A DNA stretch of 64,000 nt from Dactylococcopsis salina PCC 8305 (GTDB taxonomy: Bacteria > Cyanobacteriota > Cyanobacteriia > Cyanobacteriales > Rubidibacteraceae), in NCBI RefSeq assembly GCF_000317615.1, contig NC_019780.1:3636722-3700721 (forward strand). Direction: 5' to 3'. Position 1 is the stretch's first letter. Each line of letters begins with the position of its first letter. Positions 1-11,543 of the stretch are shown here, piece after piece. A program made the position numbers and the translations under genes. The notes under the pieces were generated by a model. The model was not told where the DNA came from. It saw only the letters and a program-made list of their open reading frames with translations, and searched no databases.

Positions 1-1
1 C

Positions 2-1372
2 TGGTTGTTATTTTTCGGTTTATTTGCCGCCGGAATCTATCTTAACTTGGTGGGAGTTTTATTGTTGTTGTTAACTTCCACAGGAATTTATATCTATCTC
101 GGAAACCGTCTTCGCGCCGCTGGTCAAGATGTGATGTTGCGCCAACAAGCAAACGAACGGTTACAAGATAAACAAGCGTTGGACGATCATCCAGAACCTG
201 ACAATAATCAACAAGGAGAAACCCCAGAAGCGGAAACCAACACCAACCGACCTCCCATTCCCGAAGAAGACTTAAAAACCATTCAAAGTTTATTTGGAAT
301 TGATACATTTTTCAGCACGGAAACTATTCCCTATCAAGATGGAGCAATTTTCAAAGGAAATCTACGGGCTGATCCCGAAAAAGTCTATGAACAACTTACC
401 AATAAACTTAAACAAAAACTAGGGGAAAAGTATCGTCTCTTTTTAGTGGAAGGGCCAGAAAATAAACCAGTGGTGATTGTATTACCCAGTACCAATGATC
501 CGCAACCCAGCACCACCACCGAACAAGTCTTAGCCGTTGTCTTGATGATCGTCACGGCGGTGAGCAGTGTTGAAGCATTTAGTTTATTGTTGGGATTCGA
601 TTTATTTAGTAATTTAGAACGATTCCGAGAAGCCGTTCCCTTCGCTTTGGGATTAGGAATTATTTTAGGCGCCCATGAGGTCGGTCATCGTGTCATCGCC
701 CAACGTTACGGGGTTCGTTTGAGTTTACCTTTCTTTATTCCCAGTTTACAAATTGGCTCGTTTGGTGGGATTACTCGCATTGAGTCGTTATTACCTTCTC
801 GTAGTATTCTATTTGAGTTAGCTTTAGCTGGTCCGGCGGTGGGTGGATTAGTTTCTTTGTTGATGTTGGTGGTGGGTTTAGTTTTATCGCAGCCAGGAAG
901 TTTATTTCAAGTTCCCACCCAGTTTTTTCAAGGCTCGATTTTAGTCGGCACGTTGGCGAAAATTGTTTTGGGAAGTCAACTAGAAGCATCAATTGTGGAT
1001 GTTCATCCTTTAACGGTAATGGGTTGGTTGGGTTTAGTGATTACCGCGCTTAATTTAATGCCTGCTGGTCAATTGGATGGGGGAAGGATTGTACAAGCGA
1101 TTTATGGACGGAAAACGGCTCGTAGAACCACTGTTGCGACGCTGATTGTCTTAGGAATTGTCGCCATTACGAACCCCAGTAATCCGATTCCTTTATATTG
1201 GGGGATTTTGATTCTGTTTTTACAACGAAGTTTAGAACGTCCCAGTCTTAATGAGTTAACTGAACCAGACGATGCGAGAGCGGCGCTAGGATTGTTAGCA
1301 TTATTCTTGATGTTGGCGACCTTAATTCCTCTCAGTCCTGGTTTAGCGGGTAAGCTCGGTATTGGAATCTAG
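2..1372 (+). CDS. Site-2 protease family (M50) membrane metalloprotease, 5' partial
   Basis: The frame is open to the left window edge, so the true start probably lies just outside; the first start-like codon inside is a TTG at 5. The N-terminal hydrophobic segment is followed by a charged, proline-rich linker (about residues 45-90), a soluble domain to about 170, then a multi-span membrane domain. The zinc site is visible as HEVGH (about residue 223) and the second motif as PAGQLDGG (about 352), the usual HExxH plus LDG pair of site-2 proteases. By family it would cleave transmembrane substrates within the membrane. The long soluble insert before the HExxH helix matches the cyanobacterial/plant EGY-like type. 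Substrate unknown. It is followed by about 120 bp of heptamer-like repeats and then rnz. Confidence 0.85.
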   Translation, partial: WLLFFGLFAAGIYLNLVGVLLLLLTSTGIYIYLGNRLRAAGQDVMLRQQANERLQDKQALDDHPEPDNNQQGETPEAETNTNRPPIPEEDLKTIQSLFGIDTFFSTETIPYQDGAIFKGNLRADPEKVYEQLTNKLKQKLGEKYRLFLVEGPENKPVVIVLPSTNDPQPSTTTEQVLAVVLMIVTAVSSVEAFSLLLGFDLFSNLERFREAVPFALGLGIILGAHEVGHRVIAQRYGVRLSLPFFIPSLQIGSFGGITRIESLLPSRSILFELALAGPAVGGLVSLLMLVVGLVLSQPGSLFQVPTQFFQGSILVGTLAKIVLGSQLEASIVDVHPLTVMGWLGLVITALNLMPAGQLDGGRIVQAIYGRKTARRTTVATLIVLGIVAITNPSNPIPLYWGILILFLQRSLERPSLNELTEPDDARAALGLLALFLMLATLIPLSPGLAGKLGIGI

Positions 1373-1495
1373 TTATTGCCTATCAAAGGTAGGTTGGGTG
1401 AAATCAGTTACCAGTGACCAGTTATTAGTTATAAGTGACCGGTTAACCAATAACGAACAACAAACAACAAATAACCAATAACCAATAACAAAACT
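1373..1495. repeat. Short tandem CAGTGACC / AACCAATAAC-type repeats
   Basis: The gap between the M50 protease and rnz holds runs of CAGTTACCAGTGACCAGTTA and AACAAACAACAAATAACC, the heptamer-like short tandem repeats common between cyanobacterial genes. No ORF or clear terminator is visible. Confidence 0.6.
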
Positions 1496-2458
1496 GTGGA
1501 AATTACTTTCTTAGGAACAAGCTCCGGTGTCCCCACTCGATCGCGCAATGTTTCCAGTGTTGCGCTCCGTCTTCCTCAAAAGTCGGAAATCTGGCTGTTT
1601 GACTGTGGAGAAGGGACACAACATCAGTTGATGCGTAGTGATCTCAAATCTTCTCAAATTCGCCGTATTTTTATTACTCATATGCACGGCGATCATATTT
1701 TTGGTTTAATGGGATTACTCGCTAGTACGGGTTTAGCAGGTGCGAAAGGACAAGTTGATCTTTATGGTCATCCCGATTTGAAAGATTATCTGAACGCCTG
1801 TATCCGCTACTCTCACACCCATTTTGCGAATCGTATCCAAGTCCATGCTGTTGAACCTGGAGTGGTCTTTGAAGATGAACAATTTACGGTTAGTTGTAAT
1901 CCGCTTAAACATCGTATCCCTGCGTTTGGGTACGCGGTGACGGAAAAAGATCGTCCGGGACGTTTTAATGTGGAGAAAGCAAAAGCGTTGGGGATTCCGC
2001 CAGGTCCGATTTATGGCAGACTGAAAAAAGGGGAAACGATCGCGCTGGAGAATGGTCGTCGCGTTTCGGGAAAAGACCTTTGTGATCCTGATGAGTCGGG
2101 TCGGAAGTTTGTGTATTGTACGGATACGGTTTTTACAGAGAATGCGATCGCCCTCGCGGAAAATGCGGATGTTTTGATTCACGAGGCAACTTTTGCCCAT
2201 CAAGATGCAGAAATGGCGTTCGATCGATTACATTCGACCTCGACAATGGCAGCGCAAGTGGCTTTAGCCGCACAAGTCAAACAACTGATTATGACTCATT
2301 TTAGTCCCCGTTACGCCCCTGGCAATCCGTTACAGTTACATAATTTATTAGAGGAAGCGCAAGCCATTTTTCCCAATACTTGTTTAGCTTATGATTTTAT
2401 GGAATACGAAATTCCTCGTCATCAAACTCAACCAAAATCTCTCGCTCGATCGAGTTAA
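1496..2458 (+). CDS. rnz: Ribonuclease Z (tRNase Z)
   Basis: 320 residues, the usual length of the short tRNase Z. It starts with GTG (MEITFLGTSSGVP), the canonical N-terminus of the family. The metallo-beta-lactamase zinc motif is THMHGDH at 61-67, with later ligands in the HRIPAFGY, YCTDT and MTHFSPRY segments. The exosite stretch GPIYGRLKKGE near 176-186 fits the flexible arm that grips tRNA. It is expected to cleave the 3' trailer of pre-tRNAs in the cytoplasm. It stands alone, with repeats on both sides. Identification is firm; the start is supported by conservation of the first beta-strand, not by a strong ribosome binding site. Confidence 0.93.
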   Translation: MEITFLGTSSGVPTRSRNVSSVALRLPQKSEIWLFDCGEGTQHQLMRSDLKSSQIRRIFITHMHGDHIFGLMGLLASTGLAGAKGQVDLYGHPDLKDYLNACIRYSHTHFANRIQVHAVEPGVVFEDEQFTVSCNPLKHRIPAFGYAVTEKDRPGRFNVEKAKALGIPPGPIYGRLKKGETIALENGRRVSGKDLCDPDESGRKFVYCTDTVFTENAIALAENADVLIHEATFAHQDAEMAFDRLHSTSTMAAQVALAAQVKQLIMTHFSPRYAPGNPLQLHNLLEEAQAIFPNTCLAYDFMEYEIPRHQTQPKSLARSS

Positions 2459-2905
2459 TTTCCCTTAATATAAAACGTAGGTTGGGTGGAGTTTACGAAA
2501 CCCAACACCAATCAGTGACTAAACCTTTGTTGTTGGGTTACGTTTTCTCTTCACCGAACCTACCGTGATTGTTGGGTTGCGTTTTCTCTTCACCCAATTT
2601 ATACCATGCGTGAATAATTGGCGCTACACACCAACTCATTGTTCCCCCCTTTCAAAGGGGGGTTAGGGGGGATTTACTGTAACTTGACTTTTCCAAAATG
2701 GTATTACCTTTGTTGTTGGGTTACGTTTTCTCTTCACCGAACCTACCGTGATTGTTGGGTTACGTTTTCTCTTCACCGAACCTACCGTGATTGTTGGGTT
2801 GCGCTTCTCTTCACCGAACCTACCGTGATTGTTGGGTTACGCTTCTCTTCACCGAACCTACCGTGATTGTTGGGTTACGTTTTCTCTTCACCCAACCTAC
2901 CGTGA
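2459..2905. repeat. Tandem 37-39-bp repeats plus G/C palindrome
   Basis: From about 2713 to 2908 a unit of about 38 bp is repeated five times; each begins GTTGGGTTACGTTTTCTC and continues TTCACCGAACCTACCGTGAT. One and a half further copies lie at about 2530-2600. A separate palindrome, CCCCCCTTTCAAAGGGGGG followed by TTAGGGGGGAT, sits at 2644-2672 and recurs elsewhere in the window (8896, 15000). No gene is supported here; open frames in the array are repeats read through. Confidence 0.85.
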
Positions 2906-3868
2906 TTAATTGTTCTTTTTCCCAAAAAGTCCGCCAAATAATCCGCCTCGACGATTTGATTGATTTCCAGAACCACTATCTGTTCCTTTTCCTTGTTCAA
3001 TGAGTTTCGCTAAAACTTGTTTTCCTTCTAATGCCATTTTATTTTTCGGATCAAGTTGTAGCGCTTTATTAATATGAACTTTTGCCATTCCTAATTGACT
3101 TTGTTTAACATACGCTAATCCTAAAAGCGTGTGCGCTTGACTATTTTTTGGATCAAGTTGTAGCGCTTCTCGCAATTCCATAATTGCTTTAGTATAATCT
3201 TCTTTATTAATGAGTTGTTGTCCTCGACGCAGATAAGGCTCGACATATTTAGCAAGTTTATCTTGTGGAGAAGTTTGCTCCTCAGTTGCTTTTTCTGATT
3301 GATTAATTTCTGTCTTTTCTTGAGTCGTTTTAGCACTTTTTCCCGAATTAACGGTTGTTTTCTTCGGTTGAACAATTTTCTTTTTTAATCCTAAATAAAC
3401 TAGATTAAATTCACTAATTAAAGCAATTCTCCGTAAAGTTTTATCGAGTTCTTTATATTCTTTTTTAGCGATCGATGCTAAGTATTTTTTATAGAGTGAT
3501 TCGAGATTCCCACTGGTTGCTGCTTCAGCTAACTGTTGAGCTACTTTACTTTTAATTCTAGGTTTTCCCTGCGAAACAATACGCTCTCTAATTTGCCTTA
3601 AAAGTAATAAATGTTCTTGACGAGCCGCTTCATCTTTCACTAAATTCTCATAAGATGGATTCACTAATTGAGACAACAATTGATCCGCTAAATCTTCCTC
3701 TTCTTGGGTGTTTAAATCCCTAACATCAGGAAAAAGGATATGATTAATTTTCAGATACCGCTTCCGAATTTCTTCAGGAGATGCACCAATGGGAACACCT
3801 AAAATTGCATGATAATCAGTGAGGCTAAATTGAAATAGTCCACATTTAATCGGTGGAATTTTTAGCAT
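2906..3868 (-). CDS. J-domain-like protein with C-terminal TPR repeats
   Basis: 320 residues. The first 75 residues resemble a DnaJ J-domain (YHAILGVPIGASPEEIRKRY), but the HPD tripeptide that stimulates DnaK ATPase reads FPD (46-48), so DnaK activation may be lost or altered. A basic, Lys/Gln-rich middle region (about 150-205) is followed by two or three TPR units (about 206-290, with repeated ALQLDPKN). The C-terminus ends in a Gly-rich GGLFGGLFGKK tail. By family this would be a soluble scaffold or co-chaperone. Partner unknown. It is transcribed away from the IMPase gene and ends in the repeat array. Confidence 0.75.
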   Translation of the reverse strand: MLKIPPIKCGLFQFSLTDYHAILGVPIGASPEEIRKRYLKINHILFPDVRDLNTQEEEDLADQLLSQLVNPSYENLVKDEAARQEHLLLLRQIRERIVSQGKPRIKSKVAQQLAEAATSGNLESLYKKYLASIAKKEYKELDKTLRRIALISEFNLVYLGLKKKIVQPKKTTVNSGKSAKTTQEKTEINQSEKATEEQTSPQDKLAKYVEPYLRRGQQLINKEDYTKAIMELREALQLDPKNSQAHTLLGLAYVKQSQLGMAKVHINKALQLDPKNKMALEGKQVLAKLIEQGKGTDSGSGNQSNRRGGLFGGLFGKKNN

Positions 3869-3954
3869 CGGACACTCCTACTATTTTTAAGACAACAAAT
3901 TAAGACAATAAAATCTAAGAATTTTCGAGTGATATCTGGGGAACTTTCTCCCTT

Positions 3955-4788
3955 TTAAAGAATTTGCTCCGAGGTGAAGTTTTCGAGAGAAGGGGTTTGA
4001 CTCAAGGCGAGACTCAACTGATTATGGAGAACTGAGTTCGTCGCAATAATTCTTCCTGTGGCTAAATTAACCTTATTTCCATCATAAGCACTAATTTTCC
4101 CTCCCGCTTCTTCGACTAAAATCATTCCTGCTGCCATATCCCAAGGCGATAAACCGCGTTCCCAGTAACCATCAACTCGCCCACTGGCGACGGCGGCTAA
4201 ATCTAAAGCGGCTGATCCCCCACGACGCACTCCTTGTGTCAGATGGGTTAGATAACAAAATTCGGCATAGTTATTATCTCTTGTTGTACGTCGATCGTAA
4301 GCGAAACCTGTTACTAATAAACTCTGATCGAGATTAGGAGTAGAAGAAACCTGAATTGAGCGACGGTTACAAGTTGCACCGCATCCCCTCGCCGCCCGAA
4401 AAAGCTCATCTCGATCGGGGTCGTAAATCACTCCTACTTCTGGTGTTCCGTCAATCAAGAGAGCAATGGAAACCGCATAAACGGGATATTGGTGAGCATA
4501 ATTCGTCGTTCCATCTAAGGGGTCGATCGCCCAGAGATATTTCCCTTCTGCGTTTCCCGATTGTCCCGATTCTTCCGCAAGAATACTATGATCAGGAAAA
4601 TGACGCTGGATGATTTCTAAAATCACCGCTTCCGAAGCGCGATCGGCATTAGTGACTAAATCCCCCGATCGTCCCTTTTCCTCCACTGCGCTGAGATTTC
4701 CCCAATAAGAGCGTAACACCGCCCCCGCACTGAGAGCCGCTTCCGTTGCAATTTCCAAATAATGTTTGAGTTGATAAGTAGTTTCCAC
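3955..4788 (-). CDS. Inositol monophosphatase family protein
   Basis: 277 residues from a GTG start. The metal and substrate motifs of the IMPase/FBPase fold are all present: AEESG (71-75), DPLDGTTN (89-96) and WDMAAG (about 216). The enzyme would hydrolyse a phosphomonoester with Mg2+; inositol-1-phosphate, histidinol phosphate and 3'-phosphoadenosine phosphate are all substrates within this family, and the sequence alone does not choose. No operon partner; the upstream J-like/TPR gene is on the same strand 86 bp downstream. Confidence 0.85.
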   Translation of the reverse strand: METTYQLKHYLEIATEAALSAGAVLRSYWGNLSAVEEKGRSGDLVTNADRASEAVILEIIQRHFPDHSILAEESGQSGNAEGKYLWAIDPLDGTTNYAHQYPVYAVSIALLIDGTPEVGVIYDPDRDELFRAARGCGATCNRRSIQVSSTPNLDQSLLVTGFAYDRRTTRDNNYAEFCYLTHLTQGVRRGGSAALDLAAVASGRVDGYWERGLSPWDMAAGMILVEEAGGKISAYDGNKVNLATGRIIATNSVLHNQLSLALSQTPSLENFTSEQIL

Positions 4789-4904
4789 GAAAAATAATAA
4801 TTAAGAATTACATCATTGCCTTCACATTTTAAACCGATCGAGAGATATTCCCGTAAGCCCCCCAATATAGCAGTTCTCTATCTTATGTAAAAAGTTGACT
4901 CATG

Positions 4905-4965
4905 GAAGCCCCCCACACTTGGGGGGTTTGGGGGGCAATCAAATTTACAATTCATTTGGGATTGC
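4905..4965. repeat. G/C palindrome with CCCCCC...GGGGGG arms
   Basis: A CCCCCCACACTTGGGGGG hairpin (about 4907-4925) followed by TTTGGGGGGCAATC, another member of the dispersed palindrome class of this window, lying between the divergent IMPase and atpD genes. Confidence 0.6.
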
Positions 4966-5000
4966 TATAGTTCATCAACATGATAGAATCTCCTAGAGGA

Positions 5001-5111
5001 TTTTGGGATTAAGTCATTCCTACTCGTCCCAAGGCGAAGCCAGGGAGGAAAGTCTAAAAACGGTAACAAGCATTAAACCCATCATGCAGTAACTGTGTCG
5101 AAAGTCCCAAA
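5001..5111 (+). ncRNA. Candidate structured leader RNA upstream of atpD
   Basis: About 110 nt, ending 53 nt before the atpD start, can fold: TTTGGGATT (5002-5010) pairs with AAGTCCCAAA (5102-5111) with one bulge, closing the domain. Inside, TTCC (5017-5020) pairs with GGAA (5047-5050), TCCC (5027-5030) with GGGA (5043-5046), and GGC-GAA-GCC (5033-5041) forms the tip. A further small CAGT/ACTG hairpin lies at 5087-5095. I do not recognise the family: it lacks signatures of cobalamin, SAM, c-di-GMP, glutamine or guanidine riboswitches. It could be a leader that regulates atpD-atpC, an independent small RNA, or chance pairing. Confidence 0.35.
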
Positions 5112-5146
5112 TTCCCATACAGTAGATAAAGATAGTAAATTAATAG

Positions 5147-6619
<1,473 letters not shown>

Positions 6620-6703
6620 TCACAGCGAGACATTCTGGGAAATGGAGGGGACTGCTCCCCCTCTCCCCAGACAGTAAATTTCTCAATCAGTTGATTAAAT
6701 AAT

Positions 6704-7120
6704 ATGAGTTTAAATGTGCGTGTCATTACTCCAGACAATACGGTCTGGGATTCAGCAGCGGAAGAGGTGGTTTTACCGAGTACCACTGGACAATTAGGAA
6801 TTTTAAGTGGTCACGCTCCTCTGTTGAGTGCGTTGGATATTGGCGTAATGCGGTTACGTCCCCAAAAAGATTGGCTCAGTATTGCCGTTGCTGGCGGCTT
6901 TGCAGAGGTGGAAGAAAATCAAGTGACGATCTTAGTCAATAGTGCAGAACGGGGCGATAATATCAACTCGGAAAAGGCTCGTGAAACTTACGAGGAAGCA
7001 AAAACTCGTTTGGAAAAGGCTCAAGGAAGTGATAACCGCCAAGAGATTATTCAGGCGACTCAAAGTCTGAAGAAAGCTCGATCGCGCTTACAAGCCGCAA
7101 CGGGAAAAGCACCCGATTAA
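6704..7120 (+). CDS. atpC: F1Fo ATP synthase subunit epsilon
   Basis: 138 residues. The N-terminal beta-sandwich (MSLNVRVITPDNTVWDS, GQLGILSGHAPLL) and a C-terminal helical hairpin (about 88-135, Glu/Arg/Lys-rich) match the regulatory epsilon subunit, which couples the central stalk and inhibits ATP hydrolysis. Co-transcribed with atpD. The cyanobacterial literature often calls it atpE. Confidence 0.95.
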   Translation: MSLNVRVITPDNTVWDSAAEEVVLPSTTGQLGILSGHAPLLSALDIGVMRLRPQKDWLSIAVAGGFAEVEENQVTILVNSAERGDNINSEKARETYEEAKTRLEKAQGSDNRQEIIQATQSLKKARSRLQAATGKAPD

Positions 7121-7227
7121 ACAGTGATCAGTAACCAGTGACCAGTAACCAGTAGCGAGAAAACAGTCAAAACTGTCACAGCTACAGGAAAACCTTGTTG
7201 GGGTTGGTAACTGGTGACTGGTTAATA

Positions 7228-7560
7228 TTAATTGCTACCAGCGAAGATAATGTTGGGAAAATGTTGTTGAGCATCAACCATGGGGGTATGTTTGATGTTT
7301 TCTTGCCAATAATTAATAACTTCTGTGGCTTGGTTGAGCAGATCAATTTTTTCTTCTTCTGTAATCCAAGTTTTGGATTCCAATTCTTCTTTTAATTGTT
7401 CCCAAGCATCATTACGGGGCCAAAAGAAATAAGCGGTTAAAGGGCTGTTTCCTTTACCCACTACGTGATCCACTGCTACAGCGACATTATCATCTAACCA
7501 GAGAACTTTTAAGACAAAACGATTCTCAGTGGACACTTCCACCGCTTCCATAGATTCCAT
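7228..7560 (-). CDS. 30S ribosomal protein PSRP-3 / Ycf65 (cS23)
   Basis: 110 residues. The core [20 protein letters not shown], followed by [19 protein letters not shown] and ending in [13 protein letters not shown], is the PSRP-3/Ycf65 family, a small-subunit ribosomal protein found in cyanobacteria and plastids and absent from most other bacteria. Two in-frame Met codons (residues 1 and 4) are both possible starts. Monocistronic, convergent with atpC. Useful as a lineage marker for the window. Confidence 0.88.
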   Translation of the reverse strand: MESMEAVEVSTENRFVLKVLWLDDNVAVAVDHVVGKGNSPLTAYFFWPRNDAWEQLKEELESKTWITEEEKIDLLNQATEVINYWQENIKHTPMVDAQQHFPNIIFAGSN

Positions 7561-7615
7561 TGCGTTAAACCATTCTTGCTAATTGTACAGTCCTTTATTC
7601 TAACGGATATTATTC

Positions 7616-8407
7616 ATGTCATCACCACAGGCGATCGTAGTTTTTGATATCGATGGTGTCGTGCGCGATGTTGCGGGGTCTTATCGACGTGCGCTTGCTG
7701 ATACTGTAGAACAGTTAACCAATGGTGCTTATCGTCCCACCCCCGATGAAATTGATGATCTCAAAGGGGAAGGGATTTGGAATAATGATTGGGAAGCGTC
7801 ACGAGAATTAGTTTATCGCTATTTTGAGGCTCAAGGTCAGTCGAGAAGGAATCTAGAAGTTGATTATACAGAGTTAGTGGCGTTTTTTCAGTCTCGTTAT
7901 TTTGGCAATGATCCCGAACGCTGGGATGGTTATATTGCGGATGAACCGCTTTTGATGAGTAAGGATTATTTAGACAGTCTGACTGAACAGAAGATTCTCT
8001 GGGGGTTTTTTAGTGGCGCGACGCGAGATTCTGCGGCGTATGTTTTGCAAAGACGGTTAGGGTTACTTTCTCCAGTTTTATTCGCGATGGAAGATGCGCC
8101 TGGAAAACCTGATCCAACAGGTTTATTCGCAACGGTGGAACAGTTATATACAGAGGAAAGTTTACCAGTATTTTATGTGGGGGATACAGTCGCTGATATG
8201 CAGACGATTGTCAATGCGAGAATGGTACGACCCGATCGCGCTTGGTTTGCGGTGGGTGTGTTGCCTCCTCATGTTAGCGCAGCCTCTAGACAAAGGATAG
8301 AACAGTATTCCGCACAGTTGAAAGCCGCAGGGGCGATGATGGTTTTGAAGAATGTTGAAGAGTTGACCAGTGAGAAAGTTTTAATGACTCGCTCAAACCA
8401 ATACTGA
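7616..8407 (+). CDS. HAD-superfamily hydrolase, subfamily IA-like
   Basis: 263 residues from ATG 7616. HAD motif I is VVFDIDGVVRD (8-18, nucleophile Asp and general-acid Asp), motif II is in FFSGATR (about 130), the Lys of motif III is in APGKPDP (about 163), and motif IV is VGDTVADMQ (about 188). The cap domain between motifs I and II is helical. It resembles a conserved cyanobacterial HAD group with undefined substrate; phosphatase or phosphoglycolate-phosphatase-like chemistry is expected from motifs only. Transcribed divergently from the PSRP-3 gene, 55 bp apart. Confidence 0.8.
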   Translation: MSSPQAIVVFDIDGVVRDVAGSYRRALADTVEQLTNGAYRPTPDEIDDLKGEGIWNNDWEASRELVYRYFEAQGQSRRNLEVDYTELVAFFQSRYFGNDPERWDGYIADEPLLMSKDYLDSLTEQKILWGFFSGATRDSAAYVLQRRLGLLSPVLFAMEDAPGKPDPTGLFATVEQLYTEESLPVFYVGDTVADMQTIVNARMVRPDRAWFAVGVLPPHVSAASRQRIEQYSAQLKAAGAMMVLKNVEELTSEKVLMTRSNQY

Positions 8408-8978
8408 GGGCTATGTTTATGATGCCCTACTGCTAAAACCCGAATTATATCAGGTTCGGGTAATTGATAATTGGTGTTGGGTTTCGCGTGGAGACGTTCC
8501 ATGGAACGTCTCTACCCAATGACAAATCTTGTTGGGTTTCGTAAACTCCACCCAACCTACTTTTATCTAAAGATTACTGACACTTCAAGACTGGACAATA
8601 CTCGATATTAAATGTAAAAGTAAAGCAGTCATAGCGTACTTCGGAAAGTACGGTGGTGTCCCACAACGCCTTAAGGATTTTCCTCAGAGCTTCGTCAAAT
8701 TGGTTTTTCCTTTAGCGGTCAGAATCGAGCTTCTGATGAGCATCACTGACACACAAGTCAATCCAAATTATTCCTTAATTCTAAAAGACCTAAACCATTA
8801 ATGTCAACAAGCGAGCGAACTTTTCCAAAAAGTTAAACTATGTCAGCTAATGTCAAGTAATAGTTGTATTAGGAAATAACTCCCTCCGCATATTCCCCCC
8901 TTTCAAAGGGGGGTTAGGGGGGATGTGTTGGGTTTCGTAAACTTCACCCAACCTACTTTTCTAGATTTCTTTCAGATT
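8408..8978. repeat. Intergenic region with dispersed repeats and palindromes
   Basis: Contains, in order: one arm of the TATCAGGTTCG element (from about 8448), a perfect 22-bp palindrome centred on TTCCATGGAA (8491-8512, repeated nearly exactly at 60854-60875), GTTGGGTTTCGTAAACTCCA-type repeats, a degenerate coding-like stretch on the minus strand (8574-8711, listed separately), and the CCCCCCTTTCAAAGGGGGG palindrome near 8896. No intact gene of normal length is visible. Confidence 0.7.
8574..8711 (-). pseudogene. Coding-like remnant without a start codon
   Basis: On the minus strand a 45-codon open stretch reads NQFDEALRKILKALWDTT, then VLSEVRYDCFTFTFNIEY, and ends PVLKCQ. The amphipathic-helix character suggests former coding, but a stop lies immediately upstream and no ATG or GTG is placed in frame. 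Family not recognised. Could be chance. Confidence 0.25.
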
Positions 8979-9197
8979 TCAGCTATAAGTTAAACGCCCT
9001 TTCGCTTCTGGGATCGGCCATCCTAACTCTCTGGCTGTCTCAATCCATTCTTGAATAACTACCTCAGCATTTGCAACCGCTTCCAGATAGCTGCTTCCAT
9101 CAGCCATACAACCAGGCAATTCAGGAACTTCTACAATAAAAGCGCAATCCTCCTCACTCCAATAAATAATTAATTCATACTTCATCAACATTTTCAT
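8979..9197 (-). CDS. HicB-like (UPF0150) antitoxin-type protein, no HicA partner visible
   Basis: 72 residues. The sequence KYELIIYWSEEDCAFIVEVP, then ELPGCMADGSSYLEA, is the partial RNase-H fold of the HicB/UPF0150 family. Classical HicB proteins neutralise the HicA mRNA-interferase, but no HicA-like ORF is adjacent: the next gene upstream is pyrG (17 bp away) and downstream is only repeats. No C-terminal DNA-binding domain is present. Orphan HicB-like proteins are frequent in cyanobacteria and their role is unclear. Several ATGs are clustered at the start (residues 1, 3 and 5). Confidence 0.75.
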   Translation of the reverse strand: MKMLMKYELIIYWSEEDCAFIVEVPELPGCMADGSSYLEAVANAEVVIQEWIETARELGWPIPEAKGRLTYS

Positions 9198-9213
9198 CCC
9201 CCAAGGATAGTAC

Positions 9214-10908
<1,695 letters not shown>

Positions 10909-11202
10909 TCAAATAAAATCCTCGCTCTACCTGTATCATTTTACAGGGTTTAACTTATATAAACAGTAGGCCCTAGTGTAGTGAGGCGAAACCCAACACC
11001 AATTCTAAGCAATTACCCGAACTTGATATAAATCCCCCTGGGGGACTTTGCCCCCTAAATCCCCCTGGGGGACTTTGCCCCCTAAATCCCTCTGGGGGAT
11101 TTTGCCCCCTAAATCCCCCTGGGGGATTTTGCCCCCTAAATCCCCCAATTCTGGGGGACTTTGCCCCCTAAATCCCCCAATTCTGGGGGACTTTGCCCCT
11201 AA

Positions 11203-11294
11203 TATCAGGTTCACTCAATCAATGATAAACAGTAGGCTCTAGTGGAGTGAAGCGAAACCCAACACCAATTCTAAGCAATTACCCGAACTTGATA
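11203..11294 (+). mobile_element. Miniature inverted-repeat element, TATCAGGTTC family, copy in array
   Basis: 92 bp from TATCAGGTTC to GAACTTGATA. The interior carries GAAGCGAAACCCAACACC as in the copy at 60600-60690, whose insertion boundaries are clear. It is too small to encode anything. Confidence 0.6.
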
Positions 11295-11387
11295 TAAATC
11301 CCTCTGGGGGACTTTGCCCCCTAAATCCCCCAATTCTGGGGGACTTTGCCCCCTAAATCCCCCAATTCTGGGGGACTTTGCCCCTAA

Positions 11388-11479
11388 TATCAGGTTCACT
11401 CAATCAATGATAAACAGTAAGCCCTAGTGTAGTGAGGCGAAACCCAACACCAATTCTAAGCAATTACCCGAACTTGATA
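11388..11479 (+). mobile_element. Miniature inverted-repeat element, TATCAGGTTC family, second copy in array
   Basis: 92 bp, almost identical to the copy at 11203-11294 (TAGTGTAGTGAGGCG replaces TAGTGGAGTGAAGCG in the middle). Together with the flanking C/G repeat units it appears to have been duplicated as one larger unit. Confidence 0.6.
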
Positions 11480-11543
11480 TAAATCCCTCTAGGAGACTAT
11501 ATGAATCAACTCCCCCCAAAGTTGGGGGGTAGGGGGGCAAAAT

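Larger units (their letters stand above)
10937..11543. repeat. Composite array: C/G-rich 27-30-bp units and TATCAGGTTC elements
   Basis: About 600 bp of nested repeats. Units of AAATCCCCCTGGGGGACTTT followed by GCCCCCT (or with CAATTCTGGGGG) are repeated about nine times. They are separated by three copies of a roughly 92-bp element whose ends are TATCAGGTTC and GAACTTGATA: about 10937-11028 (left end decayed), 11203-11294 and 11388-11479. The same element has inserted into the hemerythrin gene near 60.6 kb. The palindromic units would form very stable hairpins. Frames open through the array are not genes. Confidence 0.85.

Noticed and set aside
2618-3003. Frames of about 70-82 codons in the 2.5-2.9 kb repeat array
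   Set aside because: They consist only of the GTTGGGTTACG...CACCGAACCTACCG unit read through.
5051-5111. RNase P or SRP RNA core (because of GAGGAAAGTC)
   Set aside because: The stretch is too short and lacks the other conserved regions of either RNA.
11005-11242. Frames through the CCCCCTGGGGGACTTTGCCC repeats, rich in Gly-Gly-Lys or Pro-Pro-Lys-Ser
   Set aside because: Pure repeat; no start signal or non-repeat coding part.
10937-11543. CRISPR array
   Set aside because: Units are directly abutting palindromic repeats with no unique spacers of constant length, and there are no cas genes in the window.
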